In this document: positions 1 to 11,705 of the stretch, one piece after another | How the letters are laid out: every line of letters starts with the position of its first letter | Numbering within the stretch: the first letter of the stretch is position 1 | From: Scylla paramamosain | Taxonomy: Eukaryota > Arthropoda > Malacostraca > Decapoda > Portunidae | Length of the DNA stretch: 64,000 nucleotides | Direction of reading: 5' to 3' | Assembly (NCBI RefSeq): GCF_035594125.1 | Contig: NW_026973700.1 | Coordinates: forward strand, 265,001 to 329,000 | Notes under the pieces: generated by a model | Databases searched by the model: none | What the model saw: only the letters and a program-made list of their open reading frames with translations | What the model was told of the DNA's origin: nothing | Program-made: the position numbers and the translations under genes

Positions 1-960
1 AGCTATCGTGTCAAGCTACTGTGCCATGTACAGTAACTAGTGTTTGTGGGGGAGGGTATTACTGCTTATTGGTATGGTAATGTGTTGTATGTGTGCTCGT
101 GTTCCTAACGCAGGAGGGGGCACAGTATGGTGGTATATACAGGCATTGTAGGGCGGCCTTCCCTGTCGTTGGGTTGTTCTGATGTAATTTTGCAAGTTTT
201 GTTTCTGAAAAGGAGGGTTTGATTTTTTTTTTTTTTTCTGCAGTGGTCGTATATTTAACTTAGTATCAAGAACTAGCTCACTTCACTGCAGTTTGTCATC
301 GGGTAAATTACTAGATTAGCAGCGCGGCTCTCATTTCCTATTTTTTTTTTTTTTTTCGGCTTGTAACCCCTACAATGTTGGGGACCTGGTGGGAAAGCGG
401 GGTTTTTGGGTAGGGAGCCAAAATAAGTCTAAATACCGCCTCTTACCACCAAAAACAAGTAGGGAGCTGCCTGCTGCTAGTGTTATGATGACCGCCATGT
501 TTACTTATCATGGTACTTGAATATCCACTTGTGTTTATACTTTACTATGCTACACTCGTCCAAGGCTAGCAATTATTTTCTGCAATTAGTGTTCATACCT
601 GTGGCAATATTCCCGATTGTGTTCCAGGAAATCATTGTGAGATGTCGGAAGTTGTACCTAATTAGCCATCAAATGAATAATAACCTTAAACTGTTGCACT
701 GCGTTGTCGACATTTCCAAGAGTTCCCCAGACAGAGGCACCGCCCCGCCAGTCGACAACCTCGGCATAATGACGTGTTTTTACTCCCTCAGTGTCCACAT
801 TTCACGAGCTTCATTTTCGAATTGTATCGGTTGATATTAAATAGCGACTTCATGTTGCACTAAAAGACACTAACATTTAAATAATAATAACGATTGATTC
901 ATTGCGTGTTTTAAGACGAGCGAACTACCAAGAGCCATCTTACTACCTCTCACCCCATCA
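1..960. other. Non-coding AT-rich sequence
   Basis: No convincing exon or RNA gene. Two poly-T runs (about 222-237 and 341-356) are the only notable structure. Short open frames here have no recognisable motif or splice context. Confidence 0.5.
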
Positions 961-1150
961 CTAGCGCGTTGGAGGGGGAGTTGATGCCTCTCCCTCCCTC
1001 CCTCCCTCCCTCTCTGCTCGAAGACTGTCACGCAGCGGCAAGTATTCGTTGTGTTGTGAATATTGGCGTCAGTGTCACGGGGCGGCGTCGGTGTGGCAGG
1101 AAAGCAACACGTGGTGTAGGTAGGTAGGTACCGTGACGCGGCCGCTGCAG
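961..1150 (+). other. CpG-rich block, candidate 5' non-coding exon ending at a splice donor
   Basis: This block is locally rich in CpG and GC (including gcggccgc) after an AT-rich stretch, and it contains a CCCT-type tetranucleotide run at about 993-1014. It ends in CTGCAG followed by GTGAGG at 1151, a good donor consensus. That is the look of a 5' UTR exon with an adjacent promoter. No coding exon could be tied to it. It could serve a plus-strand gene such as the VWA5A-like gene far downstream, but this is a guess. Confidence 0.25.
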
Positions 1151-1575
1151 GTGAGGTCTGAAAACTGGTGGAAATGAAGCAGTATCTGTTGGGGTTGTTA
1201 GGTAATAATGGCGGGTTAAATAGAGGTGGCTTACTTCCACCCCTCCTCCCAAACCCCCTACTTTCACCACTCTTCCGTCCTCACTCCCCTCTAAATATTG
1301 GGGAGCTTTTAGAACGAGTGGTTGTCACCAGGTGGCAGCACAGACACAAATTCTTCTCTCACATACAAGCAATATCAGATATACCTACAGATATACCCTA
1401 TCCATGAAGCCCTCAAAAATATGTGGCCTCATGCTGGTCACCATCTTCTCTGTTGATAACACCGAGTGACTTCACATGCACTGAGGATCTTTGCAGGCTG
1501 CTGAGTGGTGGTGGTGGTTGCTGGTGTCCAGGTGTGGGAATACGTGTCAAGTCACCGACCCCTCCCAGCACTGGC

Positions 1576-1579
<4 letters not shown>

Positions 1580-1664
<85 letters not shown>

Positions 1665-1693
1665 GAGTGAAATAGTTATCCAAACAGCCTATT

Positions 1694-1734
<41 letters not shown>
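1580..1734. repeat. (CT)n followed by (GA)n, inverted microsatellite pair
   Basis: About 83 bp of pure CT (1580-1662), a 32-bp spacer, then about 40 bp of GA (1695-1734). The two arms are complementary, so the strand can fold back on itself. Confidence 0.95.
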
Positions 1735-1735
<1 letters not shown>

Positions 1736-1899
1736 GAAGGGGAGGGAAGGCCCACAGCCAAAACGTGTGAATGGATTTACTTGATCCCCTTCCTTTGAGT
1801 GAACTGCCGCCCTTCGTATGGAAACCTTTACTTGTTAAGTTAATCCACCAAAGATTAGAAGATGTGGAAGGTTGAGTGGAAAAAGACCTGCCCTGGGCC

Positions 1900-2345
1900 C
1901 ATCATTTTTGTGAGTGACTTTTACCTGAGACGAGGGTGTGAAAAAATTAGTTATCCATCTTGTCCTACCTGGTGATGAACTCTTTTAACTACTAGTACTT
2001 ATCACATCTTTCCTGACTCCCAGACCATCATGAAGCATTTCTTTTCTTTCACAGCCGTGTCTATGCACTATACTGGCTAGAAATTGCACAATCTGCTTCT
2101 TTAGTTGTTTCCTTTCTTGAATGTGCATATAAATGTTTTCAGCTGTGCATTCCATGCTGTGTAATGTTGTAGTGAATGGTTAAATTCTAGACTAAGTTGT
2201 GAGTCAAACATGTATCAAGCAGCAGGAGTATTGATGTGTGCGTTTTCCCTGCAGGTGGTAACACGGAGAGCAAGTGGAAGAAACCTTGGGAGACTTCCAT
2301 GACTCAGGAACAATCACACCTCACTGGGAGCCTTGTGACTGATAG
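1900..2345 (+). repeat. Diverged duplicated segment, copy 1
   Basis: Matches 8330-9130 in the same orientation in two blocks. About 1912-2160 matches 8350-8590 (shared phrases such as gttatccatcttgt / gctatccatcttgt and cactatactggct). About 2225-2345 matches 9015-9130 (both have ccctgcaggtg, agagcaagt and ctgggagactt-type strings). A weaker related stretch lies at about 59340-59460. It is probably an old segmental duplication or an unnamed interspersed repeat. The CCCTGCAG-GTG boundary looks like a splice acceptor or donor, but no coding frame is preserved. Confidence 0.6.
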
Positions 2346-3108
2346 GTGGTTCAGGTGAATACTGTATTTTGTTGGCACAATTGAGAATTCTCTGCCCAAA
2401 AATTCCAAAATCTGAAAGTTTTTAACTGTCATGTCATGTAACAGAGGGAAAATTCCACAAAGTGGTGGAAAAGTTTGCACTGCAAAAAAAAAAGAAAAAG
2501 AAAAAGAAAGAAAGAAATGATGAATTGTAAAGCCCACAGACCAAAGCTCTGATGCTTGACTTGCTGCAATGGGAGGTATCAAAAACTGGCAAGTTGTCAT
2601 CACACACATGCTCTGAAGATGCGATGCTCAGTTTTTTAATCTGACTGTGTGCTGAGTGTATAACAGAGGTGATAGTGTCTGGCATGGAGGCATATATCTC
2701 TCACTTTTATTCTCGACCTAAACCTTCCAAACCTTGGTTCAACACGACCTGTTCTTGTGCTATACATGATAGAAAGGTGGCTTACACAAGGTATTTGAAC
2801 CTTTCATCCCCAAAATCTCATATGCTTTATATTTCTTCCCGAAGTCATGCCACATCTGTTCTCCAGCTAGCCAAAAACTCCTTCATTAACAGAAAGTGTC
2901 AATCTTTCAAGATTAACTACCCTCATGACTTCTGGCAACTAGCCAAAAAACATCTCCAGTAACTTTGCTTCTTTTTTCTCTCCTTTATTTCAACTAGATG
3001 GCACCACTGCTATCACATCAGTCTCTAAAGCCAAACTCCTTGCTCAGACCTTTGCTAAAAAGTCTACCTTGGACGATTCAAGGCTTGTTCCTCTCTCTCC
3101 TCCACCCT

Positions 3109-3109
3109 C

Positions 3110-3194
<85 letters not shown>
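3109..3194 (+). repeat. (CTA)n trinucleotide array inside a LINE reading frame
   Basis: About 28 tandem CTA/TAC units lie between the LINE linker and RT block 1. The array is in frame with the RT and would read as poly-Tyr, or poly-Thr in another frame. Confidence 0.95.
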
Positions 3195-3204
3195 CTATTT
3201 AAAT

Positions 3205-4165
3205 TCTTCGCAATGATGTTAAACCCTCAGAAGGCTTATGGACCTGATGGGGTCCCTCCTATTGTTCTCAAAAACTGTGCCTCCGTGCTTGCACCTTGCC
3301 TAGTCAAACTCAACTCTGTCTGTTAACATCTACCTTTCCTTCTTGCTGGAAGTTTGCCTACATTCAGCCTGTTCCTAAAAAGTGTGACTGTTCTAATCCC
3401 TCAAACTATGTCTTGTTGATTTAATTTCCTGCCTATCTAAAGTTTTTGATTCTATCCTCAACAGAAAGATTCTTAAACATCTATCACTTTACAACCTTCT
3501 ATCTGATCACCATTATGTATGGATTCTGTCAAGGCCACTCTACTGGTGATCTGGCTTTCCTTACTGAGTCTTGGTCATCCTCTTTTAGAGATTTTGGTGA
3601 AACTTTTGCTGTTGCCTTGGACATATCAAAAGCTTTTGATAGAGTCTGACACAAAGCTTTGATTTCCAAACTACCCTCCTATGGCTTCTATCCCTCTCTC
3701 TGTAACTTCATCTCAAGTTTCCTTTCTCACCGTTCTATTGCTGCTGTGGTAGACGGTCACTGTTCTTCTCCTAAATCTATTAACAGTGGTGTTCCTCAGG
3801 GTTCTGTCCTGTTACCCACTGTCTTATTATTCATCAATGACCTTCTAAACCAAACTTCTTGTCCTATCCACTCCTATGCTGATGATACCACCCTGCACTT
3901 TTGCACGTCTTTTCGTAGATGTCAAACCCTTCAGGAAGCAAACAGTTTATGCAGGGAAACCACAGAATGCCTGACTTTTGATCTTTCTAAAATTTCTGAT
4001 TGGGGCAGAGCAAACTTGGTATTGTTCAATGCCTCAAAAACTCAATTCATTCATCTATCAACTCAACACAACCTTCCAGACAACTATCCCCTCTTCTTCA
4101 ATGACTCAGCTGTCCCCCACTTCTACATTGAACACCCTTGGTCTCTCTTTTTCTTATTAATCTAA
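3205..4165 (+). pseudogene. Reverse transcriptase of LINE family A, broken
   Basis: RT blocks are visible in order: GPDGVPP (block 1, about 3240), the ALDISKAFDRV block (about 3612-3646, first catalytic Asp), SGVPQGSVL (about 3785) and the active-site box YADDTTLHF (about 3872). The pieces lie in different frames, separated by stops near 3325 and 3647 and by frameshifts, and the fingers region around 3330-3440 is garbled. It cannot encode an active enzyme. Downstream, the thumb and connection part has decayed further (frame loss near 4160-4460). Confidence 0.9.
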
Positions 4166-4986
4166 ACTAGAAACTTCACATCTCATCTCTAGCTAAAATA
4201 GCTTCTATGAAGTTAGGCATTCTGAGATGTCTCCTCCAGTTTTTCTCACCCCCCCCCCCCAGCTGCCAAATCTGTACAAGGGCCTTATCTGTCCATATAT
4301 GGAGTATGCTTCACATGTCTTGGTGGCTTCCATTCATACTGCTCTTTTAGACATGGTGGAATCAGAAGCTTTTTGTCGTCAGCTCTCCTCTAACTGACTG
4401 TCTTCAGCCTCTCTCTCATCGCCACAATGTTGCATCTCTAGCTGTCTTCTACCGCTATTTTCATGCTAACTGCTCTTCTGATCCTGTTAACTGCATGCCT
4501 CCCCTCCTCCTGCGGCCTTGCTGCACAAGACTTTCTTCTTTCTCTCACCCCATATTCTGTCCACCTCTCTAATGCAAGAGTTAACCAGCATTCTCAATCA
4601 TTCATTCCTTTGGTAAACTCTGGAACTCCCTGCCTGCTTCTGTATTTCCACCTTCCTATGAATTGAATTCCTTCAAGAGGGAGGTTTCAAAATGCTTATC
4701 TTTCAATTTTTGACTACTGCTTTGGACCCTTTTATGGGACGGGCATCTCAGTGGGCATTTTTTTTATTGGATTTTTTTTGTTGCCCTTGGCCAGTGTCCC
4801 TCCTACATAAAAATAAAAAAAATAAAAAAAACTTTTGGGGAACTTTGCCAAAAACTTTTTCAGATGTAAATACACACAGTTTGCTCATCCATCCCTCTCC
4901 TGTGTTATGTCAGTCACTCTTGAATAGAAGTTCATCAGGTTGGTTACATATGATTGCTTTTTGTCTAAAGCTGTACTGTTTTTCTG

Positions 4987-5952
4987 TTATATATATTGTG
5001 TTTTTCTACAACTTCTGTCCAGTGCTTCTCTCAGTTTTTCACAGACCTTCCATACTGTGCTGGTAAGTGATACTGGTCTACAGTCTAGTGGCTCTTCTTT
5101 CTTTCCACTTTTATAAACTGGCACAATGCACATTTTCTTGCATTCCTTGGGCACTCTTCCCGTTGATGGTGAGCACTTCATTATGTCATGTGCTGGTTCA
5201 CTCCATCTGGTCCTGTTGCTTTTCTCTTTTCCAGTTCCTCCATCATTCTATAAACTACTACTTTCATTGCTGTAATTTCCCACATTTGCTTTTCTGTCTT
5301 CTTGTCTTGTGGTTCTTTAAATTCTGATTCTTCTGTCAAAACTTGCTGGTACTTTTTCTTTAGCAATTCAGTTAGCAATTCAATCAGTCGTGTCTTTTGG
5401 TTCTTCATATGTTTCATGTCTATCCTTCAACCTTTCTATTTTTTTCTTTTAGTTTATTTTTTTTCTATTTATGAATCTGTAGAACAGTTTTGGTTCTTCC
5501 TTGCAGTTCACAATTAAATCCTTTTCTTATCCTTTCTCTTCCTCTTGCCTTATTTTCACATATTTATTTCTTGCTATCTTAAAGTCCTCTTTATTTGTTT
5601 GATTTCCATTTCTTTTCATTGTTATACATGCTTGGCCTCTTGTTTTCTTTGCTGTTCCACTTCTTGCATTGAACCACGCTTGTCTTCCTCTTTCTTTAGG
5701 TTTGTACACTGGGACACATGTATTCACTGCTGCCTCATCTAGTTCCATAAAAATGCCATGCTCATCTTGCACCTCATTTGCTCTCTTCAGCTTTCTCCAG
5801 TCCATTGGCTCAAACAGTCTCTTAAGATGCTCTGTATTCACTGTGCCATATTTTCTCCTGTTTTCTTTGTGTGCTTCATCCTCTTCGCCGACGTCACCAT
5901 CGGCCTCTCTTTCCATTGGTGCATGGTCACTTTTTTTCCGAGGGACACGCAT
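4987..5952 (-). pseudogene. LINE family B linker and N-terminal RT, broken
   Basis: Three open pieces in different frames: 5952-5527 (endonuclease C-terminus SDHAP, then a charged linker with PWF-like QAWFNAR), 5417-5181 (ends in KATGPDGV) and 5181-4987 (YKSGKKEEPLDCRPVSL). Their order matches a LINE ORF2 read on the minus strand. The catalytic Asp blocks of the palm are absent, so this is a dead fragment. Confidence 0.75.
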
Positions 5953-6267
5953 GTCTTGATTCTTTAGTTGGGTGGATTCCTTTCATTAATGTTTGGCCAA
6001 GTCTTGTTGGTTTGTCGTCTCCCCTCTATCTTGTATTTTCAGTCACCCATTGCATCACTGTGTTTTCCATAGTCACCTTCAGAAGTCTTTCTCCACGTGC
6101 AGTCTCGTTTCCTCCTGCCTCGAACGTTTCCCGGTTCATTTCTTAGCAGTTGAAGTCACCAACCAATAATTCTCATTTACTGTTTTTGATTAATTTACTT
6201 AAGTACTGAATGGTATCTTCTGTTACTTTCTCACAGTCTTCCTTGCTCCAAGAGTTTGTTTTGGGTT

Positions 6268-6273
6268 GTATAT

Positions 6274-6313
<40 letters not shown>

Positions 6314-7165
6314 TGTAGGAAGGACACTGGCCAAGGGCAACAGAAATCTAATAAAAAAAATGCCCACTGAAATGCCAGTCCCATAAAACGGTCAAAGCAG
6401 TGGTCAAAAATTGATCAATAAGTGTCTTGAAACCTCCCTCTTGAAGGAATTCAAGTCATAGGAAGGTGGAAATACAGAAGCAGGCAAGGAGTTCCAGAGT
6501 TTACCAGAGAAAGGGAAGAATGATTGAGAATACTGGTTAACTCTTGCGTTAGAGAGGTGGGACTCTTGCGTTAGAGAGGTGGACAGAACAGGGGTGAGAG
6601 AAAGAAGAAAGTCTTGTGCAGCGAGGCCGCGGAAGGAGGGGAGGCATGCAGTTAGCAAGATCAGAAGATCAATTAGCATGAAAATAGCGGTAGAAGACAG
6701 CTAGATATGCAACATTGCAGCGGTGAGAGAGAGGCTGAAGACAGTCAGTTAGAGGAGAGGAGTTGAGATGAAAAGCTTTTGATTCCACCCTGTCTAGAAG
6801 AGCAGTATGAGTGGAACTCCCCCAGACATGTGAAGCATACTCCATACATGGACGGATAAGACCCTTGTACAGAGTTAGCAGCTGGGTGGGTGAGAAAACT
6901 GGTGGAGACATCTCAGAACACCTAACTTCATAGAAGCTGTTTTAGGTAGAGATGAGATGTGAAGTTTCCAGTTCAGATTATAAGTAAAGGACAGACCGAG
7001 GATGTTCAATGTAGAAGAGGGGGACAGTTGAGTGTCATTGAAGAAGAGTGGATAGTTGTCTGGAAGGTTGTGTCGAGTTGATAGATGGAGGAATTGAGTT
7101 TTTGAGGCATTGAACAATACCAAGTTTGCTCTGCCCCAATCAGAAATTTTAGAAAGATCAGAAGT
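6268..7165 (-). mobile_element. LINE family A 3' end nested in family B
   Basis: A poly-A tail on the minus strand (T-run 6274-6310 on the plus strand), then the family A 3' UTR and C-terminal region (NSLPASVFPPSYDLNSF near 6460), then upstream RT thumb sequence (LSKISDWGRANLVLFNASK near 7150-7090), where it ends abruptly. The segment is closely similar to 3985-4800. Both flanks belong to the endonuclease of family B, so this is a 5'-truncated LINE insertion into an older LINE. A clean target-site duplication was not seen. A short 22-bp segment is tandemly repeated at about 6540-6580. Confidence 0.85.
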
Positions 7166-7679
7166 CAGAAGTGTTATTACCATCAAGTTAACACTCACCA
7201 TTTCTGCTTTTCCTTCCCCATATTTCATTATTTTTGTCTTCATCTCATTTCTTGTCATTATCATTACACCTCCTTCTCCTTTGGCAGTCCTGTCTCTTCC
7301 CCTAATATTGCAGTTATTGTTAGTCTGATTTTCTTCTTTTAGCTCTGTTGCTGCTAAACATGCTGCCTTTGGGTTTGTCTCTTTTAAATAGTTTTGCTGT
7401 TCAGTTTTCTGTGTATCGATCCGTCTATGTTGGCACGCGTCACAGTTTGTTATTCGTTTGTGTTTTTTTCTCTACTTTATTTTCATTCATTTTACTTTAG
7501 GTACCATTTCCTCACTCTGTCTCCCAAAAGTGTCAAGAAAAATGTAGTTTATTCTTCTGTTGTTGATTCATTTTTCTCTTTTGTTTTTCAATTTTTTTTC
7601 CATTCTTCATTTGTGTTGTTGTTAGTGCATATATCCTTGCAATGTTCTTATCTTAGTTTGGATGTTCTTTGTAGTACTT

Positions 7680-8215
7680 GTTGTGTTTCCTAATTTTATA
7701 ATATTCCTCTTTGTATGAGGAGACCACACCACTGCCTCATATTCCAGCATTGGTCTTATCTTGGAAATCAACACCTTTTTTATCATTCCTTCATCCAAAT
7801 ATGAGAATGCCATTCTTACTCTTTTTAACAAATTCATCATCTCTCCAGTAATTTTATTAGTGTGTCTTTCCGAAGTCAAATTTTCAGTGACTGTTACTCC
7901 TAAATCCACTTCCTCTTTTGATTTTTTTTAACCATACCATCCATACCATTGTATATTGTATTCTCTTACCAAACTCTATTACTTTACATTTACTTAAATG
8001 GAATTCCATTTGCCAATATTTACTCCATCTTATTTGAATCTTCTTGCAGTACCATACAGTCATTTACATTTTCTACCCTTCTCATCAGCTTAGCATCATC
8101 TGCAAATAAGTTCATATAACTATTTCTTTGTTTGTTATTTACATGTATTACAAACATTATTGGTCCCAACACTGACCCCTATGGGACACCACTAGTTCCT
8201 TTCAGCCAAGATGAA

Positions 8216-8217
<2 letters not shown>
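7680..8217 (-). mobile_element. LINE family C internal fragment
   Basis: Minus-strand match to the family C copy at 60.2-60.75 kb. It shares MDLGVTVTENLT, GEMMNLLKRVR-type sequence and YEAVVWSPHTKRN (thumb/connection region after the RT palm). It starts right against the (GT)n array at 8218 and is cut off near 7680. No intact frame across the whole piece. Confidence 0.85.

Positions 8218-8305
<88 letters not shown>
8218..8305. repeat. (GT)n microsatellite
   Basis: About 88 bp of uninterrupted GT dinucleotides abutting the 5' side of the family C LINE fragment. Confidence 0.98.
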
Positions 8306-8306
<1 letters not shown>

Positions 8307-8329
8307 ACACCTTGTCTGGGCTGCCCATG

Positions 8330-9130
8330 TGGGATTGGGGGAGTCAGGGACTGCTGTGTACCAGAGACAAGGGTGTGAGGAGACCAGCTATCCATCTTGT
8401 GCTGCTTTTTGTTCATCCTCATTGCTATTTCCCAAACCATTCTGAAGCATGTGTATTCTTCCACAGGCATCCCCACACACTATACTGGCTGGGAGTTGCA
8501 CAGTCTGCTTCTTTTAATCCTTTTCTTTTTATGGATGTGCACGTAAATGATTTGTGCTGTGCCTTCTGTGCTGTGAAGTACTGTGTTAATCTCTGAACTG
8601 AGAAGCATACTCATTCATACTTATGTGCTGCATCTCTGCTGCATTTCAGAGGCTCTAGTTGAAGTTGTAAGAGTTTCTAAGTGACAGATTAACAATGTTT
8701 CCACCTTACTAACAGGAGAAGCAGCCTTAGGGACATGGCTGATCATGTGAGTGGCTTTGGAAAATATTCATGGTAGGAAGGAAGAGTATTTCTGAATGTG
8801 GGCCCTTTTTGATAAGTTACACAGGTATCTAGAGGTGTGCTTATGGTTCAAGTGAGAGATTAACAATATTTCTAACTCATTAACAGGAGAAACAGTCTTG
8901 GGAACCCATCAGATTGTCTCTGTGGCCTTGGAAGATAGTCTTAGTAAGAAAGCTGAGGGTTTGTGAATGTGGACCTAACTTGTGAGTTCAGTGTGATGCC
9001 CATAATGTGACAGGAACACTGATGTGTGTGTCCCCCTGCAGGTGATGTCACAGAGAGCAAGTAGAAGAAAACCTGGGAGACTTGCTTAACTCAAGAGCAA
9101 GAGCCGCACCTCACCAGGGCTCTGCAATGT
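8330..9130 (+). repeat. Diverged duplicated segment, copy 2
   Basis: Counterpart of 1900-2345, with about 400 bp more sequence between its two matching blocks. Within that interval a short module repeats (about 8640-8760 and 8840-8960: agagattaacaat, taacaggagaaacag and similar), so the copy contains an internal tandem duplication. No coding frame is kept. Confidence 0.55.
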
Positions 9131-9234
9131 GTGGCAGCGACTGCAGGAATCAACACTTCGGTTTGTCAGCACACAGTTTCAGCAACCTTGTTCATCAGAC
9201 TGTTGGTGAAAGGTGATCACTATGAAAGAGGTCA

Positions 9235-9290
9235 AGGTGTGTGTGTGTGTGTTTACCTAGTTGTCATATACAGGAGGGGGGGGGGCTATG
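9235..9290 (-). mobile_element. 3'-terminal remnant like LINE family C
   Basis: (TG)n followed by TTTACCTAGTTGT and a cat/tacaggagg string. The same arrangement, (TG)n + TTTACCTAGTTGTGG + ggaggag, ends the family C LINE at 59771-59860. Probably only the 3' tip of a copy. Confidence 0.5.
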
Positions 9291-9353
9291 GTGGTGGTGT
9301 CCCATCTCTGTGTCTGGTGGTGTCTGACTCAGCCATAAATTCCTGCATCACTT

Positions 9354-9354
<1 letters not shown>

Positions 9355-9448
<94 letters not shown>
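9355..9448. repeat. (CA)n microsatellite
   Basis: About 92 bp of pure CA. No gene seen around it. Confidence 0.98.
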
Positions 9449-9451
<3 letters not shown>

Positions 9452-9879
9452 TTCTCATCAGTCCATCCATGCAGCTACTGGTGTGTGGGGAAAGGTGGCA
9501 TGTGTGTCTTGTGATGAAGTTGAATAATATATTTTGTTGTCTTGAAAGATTTCATTCAGTTTAAAATTCCCCTGTTGCAACAATTGCTGTACCTACTTTG
9601 CAACAGTTTCATGAGTGTATATGTACATCACATCAGCAATGAAGCATCAAGCTTTTAGAGTTTGTTTGCAATAGTCATGTATGAATTGTCCTGATGAAAT
9701 AGCTGTACAACACTCTGGTGGCAGGTGATTGTGAGTAGTGCCATCCAGCCACCACCTGGGCTGTGTCTCTGCCTGTCACGCCTGCACCATGAAGGAGCGC
9801 ATGGAGGTGCTCTGGGGAGCCACAGTAGTACTTGTGACGTTTGGCCTTCTCAGGTTTTAGTGTGCCATTGTCTCGGCTT

Positions 9880-10160
9880 GCTTTAGCAGCCTGGAGTGGA
9901 GATTGATAGGATTTTCAAGAGTGTTTTCGTGATTCTAGTGATTGTTGTAATGTTGTTAACCCCTTGTTTGTGCAAGGCCTCATTTGTGAGTGTTTCATTC
10001 TTGGTGGTTACTTTTAGCAAGCTGTAGTGGAGGTCAGTGGGAGTTTGAAGTGTTGTCATGATTCAAGAGGTAGTTTGTTGAGGCTGCTACACCATCAGTG
10101 AGACAAGCACCCTTCAGAACCTTGCTGATTGTCTCTCTGACCTCTGAAGGTACCTCTGAT
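9880..10160. repeat. Dispersed repeat with the string GGATTTTCAAGAGTGTTTTC
   Basis: Two adjacent modules (about 9895-9960 and 10020-10160) share wording with sequences at 17886-18075, 36495-36830 and 62525-62665: a 'ttttcaagggt-gttttcatgattc-agtgatagttt' core followed by 'gagaacctgac'-like text. It behaves like an interspersed repeat of about 120 bp. The family is not identified. Confidence 0.5.
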
Positions 10161-10291
10161 GAGAGGACAAAGCGCTTAAGAATGCGAACCTCGGCCCCAA
10201 CGTGTCTCCCTCGTGTGTGTATGTAAAAGAGGAGACCTGCACCACCTTGATGTGTGTCCTGTAGTGCAGTGAAGTATGGAATGGGACTCCT

Positions 10292-10293
<2 letters not shown>

Positions 10294-10335
<42 letters not shown>
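10294..10335. repeat. (TG)n microsatellite
   Basis: About 40 bp of TG. The flanking 10160-11490 region shows no convincing exon. Confidence 0.95.
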
Positions 10336-10336
<1 letters not shown>

Positions 10337-11499
10337 TAGATGGCTCTTAGATATGAGTGTGTCCCAGTGAATTGTGGAGTGCAATTCTTTCTTTTCTGTC
10401 TGTGTTAGAGGACTCATGCTGCACACTATAACATCCCAGGGCATTGTGCAATGAAACTACTACTTTTAAGCATTGTCAGTTTCCTCACTACTCTTATTAC
10501 ACTGTTTCTCTTTCAGACTCCACAGACTGACTGGGAGACATGACGTCAGTGCCACCACGCAGGGAGTAAAACCAAGAGGAGGAAGAGGAGCATTCATGAG
10601 ACATCAGCTGGTCAGCAGTCCATTCAGGTGTGCTTTTCATTGCATCATTATTTGTCCATAATTTCCCTTCTGGGGTTGGACAGCCCATGAGTATCTCCCA
10701 CTTGCAGCTGTAGACAATTTCTTCCTTACTGTTGAGTGTTGTCATGCCTTCCTCCACACACCATCTCAAGATCTTCCCAGTGGTTTCCTTCCAAGTACTC
10801 TAATGCTCTTCTCAGTTTGTGGCCCTGATTTGTAAGTGCCAGGAAGACCATGGTGAAGGCAGCCCACAAACCTTCCGTTGGACATGAGTGGTGAACGGCA
10901 GTGAAAATATGGCAGTATCTGATTCTTTGCACCAAAACACAGTGTGCTTATTAACAGATTTATTCACTGTTCACTCATTTGCTCATCTCTAAAGGAGTGA
11001 AGAGTGTGCACTGAAGTAAGTATTGTAACTGGTGTGTGTGTGTGTGTCTGGTGATGGAGTTCAATATCAGGGTTGTCGTCTTGAAAGATTTCATAAAAGT
11101 ACTGAATCCGATTTGGAATTCATGTTGCAACAAAAACTCTCCCTTCTTTGCAACAGTTTCACAACAGGAAGTGAAGGATGAAGCATGAAGGTTTTAGGCC
11201 AAAATGAACAGACAGCAATCAGGAATGACACGTCCAGCAAAACCGGCAACACAGCAGTGAGTGTGCGTGCTGGTACGTCAGGTCAGGGGTGAAGTGTTTG
11301 GATTGTGGGCTAAAATGGCTTGCTTATACATGAATATCTTTCACACTGGAGGAGCTGGGGTGTGTGTGTGTGTCAGGGGTGTTTGGGTGTTGATAGGCTT
11401 GTTTGTAGGTGTTTCCACCTGCTTATCATCCATTTTAGTTGTTCTTCGCTCTTTCATCTTCCCTCTGTCATTCATTTTATCTATTTTTCATTATTAGTG

Positions 11500-11705
11500 T
11501 ACAGTCTTTGCCTCTGTCACCTCCTCTAATATTTATCCAGCCCTTCCTTGTCTCTACATATCTAGTCCTTTGCCTCTATCACCTCTTGTCTAATATTTAT
11601 CCAGCCCTTCCTTATCTCTGTATATCTAGTCCATTGCTTCTATCACCTCTTCTGTCTAATATTTATCCAGTCCTTCACTTCCTGCCTTTAGTTAGCATAC
11701 ACTCC
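11500..11705 (+). repeat. Pyrimidine-rich tandem repeat, about 3 units of 60-66 bp
   Basis: The phrase 'tatcacctcttgtctaatatttatccagcccttcc' recurs near 11525, 11590 and 11655 with 'tatctagtcc' between. The unit is degenerate and the open frame through it is a by-product of the repeat. Confidence 0.8.

Larger units (their letters stand above)
2669..4831 (+). mobile_element. Degraded non-LTR retrotransposon (LINE family A)
   Basis: Plus-strand LINE remnant. The order is the linker after the endonuclease (about 2669-2960, with the typical PWFNTTC motif), reverse transcriptase (about 3205-4165), a C-terminal region with the common LINE ending of the NSGTPCLLLYFHLP type (4463-4666), then a 3' UTR ending in an A-rich tail at 4800-4831. 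Stops and frameshifts break every domain. The endonuclease itself is absent, so the copy is 5'-truncated or eroded. Copies of the same 3' end occur in reverse orientation at 6268-7165 and 49055-49450 and as a fragment at 15615-15765, so the family has been active several times here. The clade (Jockey- or CR1-like) is inferred only. Confidence 0.85.
4960..7600 (-). mobile_element. Degraded LINE (family B), endonuclease to RT, split by another LINE
   Basis: Read on the minus strand from high to low coordinates. Endonuclease sequence (about 7400-7176, with GGVMIMTRNE and KAEMVSVNL) is interrupted by an inserted family A copy at 6268-7165. It resumes at about 6245 with the endonuclease motif VGDFNC (about 6170-6155) and KSDHAP (about 5930). 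Then come the linker with AWFNAR (about 5670), RT block 1 (KATGPDGV, about 5205) and the block with PVYKSGKKEEP (about 5120). The RT stops near 4985 without palm or YxDD, so the 3' half is lost. Many stops and frameshifts. It resembles family C at 59.9-61.9 kb in RT block 1. Confidence 0.75.

Noticed and set aside
7400..7693. Plus-strand hydrophobic open frames in 4.7-8.1 kb as membrane proteins
   Set aside because: They are antisense to LINE coding sequence. A/T-rich antisense of charged regions reads as Phe/Leu/Ser-rich.
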